Of a stretch of 7,204 nucleotides of DNA, positions 6,930 to 7,204 are shown one piece after another (position 1 is the first letter of the stretch; every line of letters starts with the position of its first letter). A program made the translations under genes and the position numbers. A model generated the notes under the pieces. It was not told the DNA's origin, did not search any database, and saw only the letters and a list, made by a program, of their open reading frames with translations. This stretch comes from Actinomycetota bacterium. GTDB lineage: Bacteria > Actinomycetota > Humimicrobiia > Humimicrobiales > Humimicrobiaceae. Where the stretch lies: contig JADHVM010000046.1 in the NCBI GenBank assembly GCA_016783985.1, forward strand, positions 1-7,204, read 5' to 3'.

Positions 6930-7204
6930 ATGAAAGCACTGGTAACTGGAGGAACAGGTTTTACCGGGAGCAGCCTTGTAAAAAAATTAATATATAAAAA
7001 CTACAGTGTTAGAGTTCTGGCAAGAGCTTCAAGTAAAACTGAAAATTTAAAAAAAATGGGAGTAGAAATTATAACTGGAGATATAACAGATAAAATAAGT
7101 GTGGACAGGGCAGTAAAAGGCACTGATATAGTATTTCATATAGCTGCCGCTTACAGGGAAGCCAATATCTCTGACAAGCAGTTCTGGGACGTAAATTTTA
7201 ATGG
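6930..7204 (+). CDS. Extended SDR (NAD(P)-dependent epimerase/dehydratase/reductase-like), cut by the window edge
   Basis: Ninety-one codons and two bases are present; the rest lies to the right. The N-terminus MKALVTGGTGFTGSSLV has the GxxGxxG dinucleotide motif (7-13). R28 and R32 near the end of the second strand hint at NADP rather than NAD. TGDITD (49-54), DIVFHIAA (66-73) and DVNFNG at the cut end match the expected strands of extended SDRs. The style is close to dihydroflavonol-reductase/HpnA-like sugar epimerase proteins, but the catalytic Tyr-Lys pair is beyond the window, so substrate and exact subfamily are open. It differs clearly from the SDR at 3913-4881, so the operon holds two distinct SDRs. 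It likely acts in the cytosol on a nucleotide sugar or a lipid-linked intermediate. Confidence 0.85.
   Translation, partial: MKALVTGGTGFTGSSLVKKLIYKNYSVRVLARASSKTENLKKMGVEIITGDITDKISVDRAVKGTDIVFHIAAAYREANISDKQFWDVNFN

Overview
The window is AT-rich DNA with short intergenic gaps and long A/T runs. It holds one 3'-truncated gene, four complete genes and one gene cut by the right edge. Base composition and the protein families suggest a low-GC anaerobe, perhaps a Firmicute or Halanaerobiales-like lineage. No marker gene here fixes the taxon, so this is only an inference.

Layout: (1) 1-1929, minus strand: a large multi-pass membrane glycosyltransferase of the PMT/ArnT (GT39-like) type, whose C-terminal end lies beyond the window. 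(2) 1930-2158: a gap with a good extended -10 promoter for that gene. (3) 2159-3547, minus: an AAA_14/DUF4143 ATPase with a C-terminal PD-(D/E)XK-like nuclease fold, a family common in accessory DNA and of poorly known function. (4) 3548-3912: a structured intergenic region. It has an inverted repeat centred near a -10 box, a 33-bp-period direct repeat just upstream of the ATPase gene, and a sequence resembling a solitary IS21-family end. (5) 3913-7204, plus: four tightly packed genes. These are a UDP-glucuronate 4-epimerase-like SDR, a DPM1/GtrB-type polyprenyl-phosphate glycosyltransferase, a radical SAM protein with a SPASM/Twitch-like C-terminus, and the start of a second extended SDR.

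The plus-strand genes look like one transcription unit for cell-surface glycan or glycolipid synthesis: an 8-bp overlap, then gaps of 64 and 18 bp. The SDR would make or interconvert a nucleotide sugar. The GT2 enzyme would load a sugar onto a polyprenyl phosphate at the membrane. A PMT-type enzyme such as the one at 1-1929 could then transfer that sugar outside the membrane. The role of the radical SAM enzyme is unknown. The ATPase gene and the possible IS remnant separate the two halves and look like an accessory insertion into a glycan locus.

I found no RNA genes, CRISPR array or convincing intrinsic terminator. The most rewarding items are the radical SAM enzyme inside a glycan operon, the repeat architecture in front of the ATPase gene, and the possible IS21-type end.
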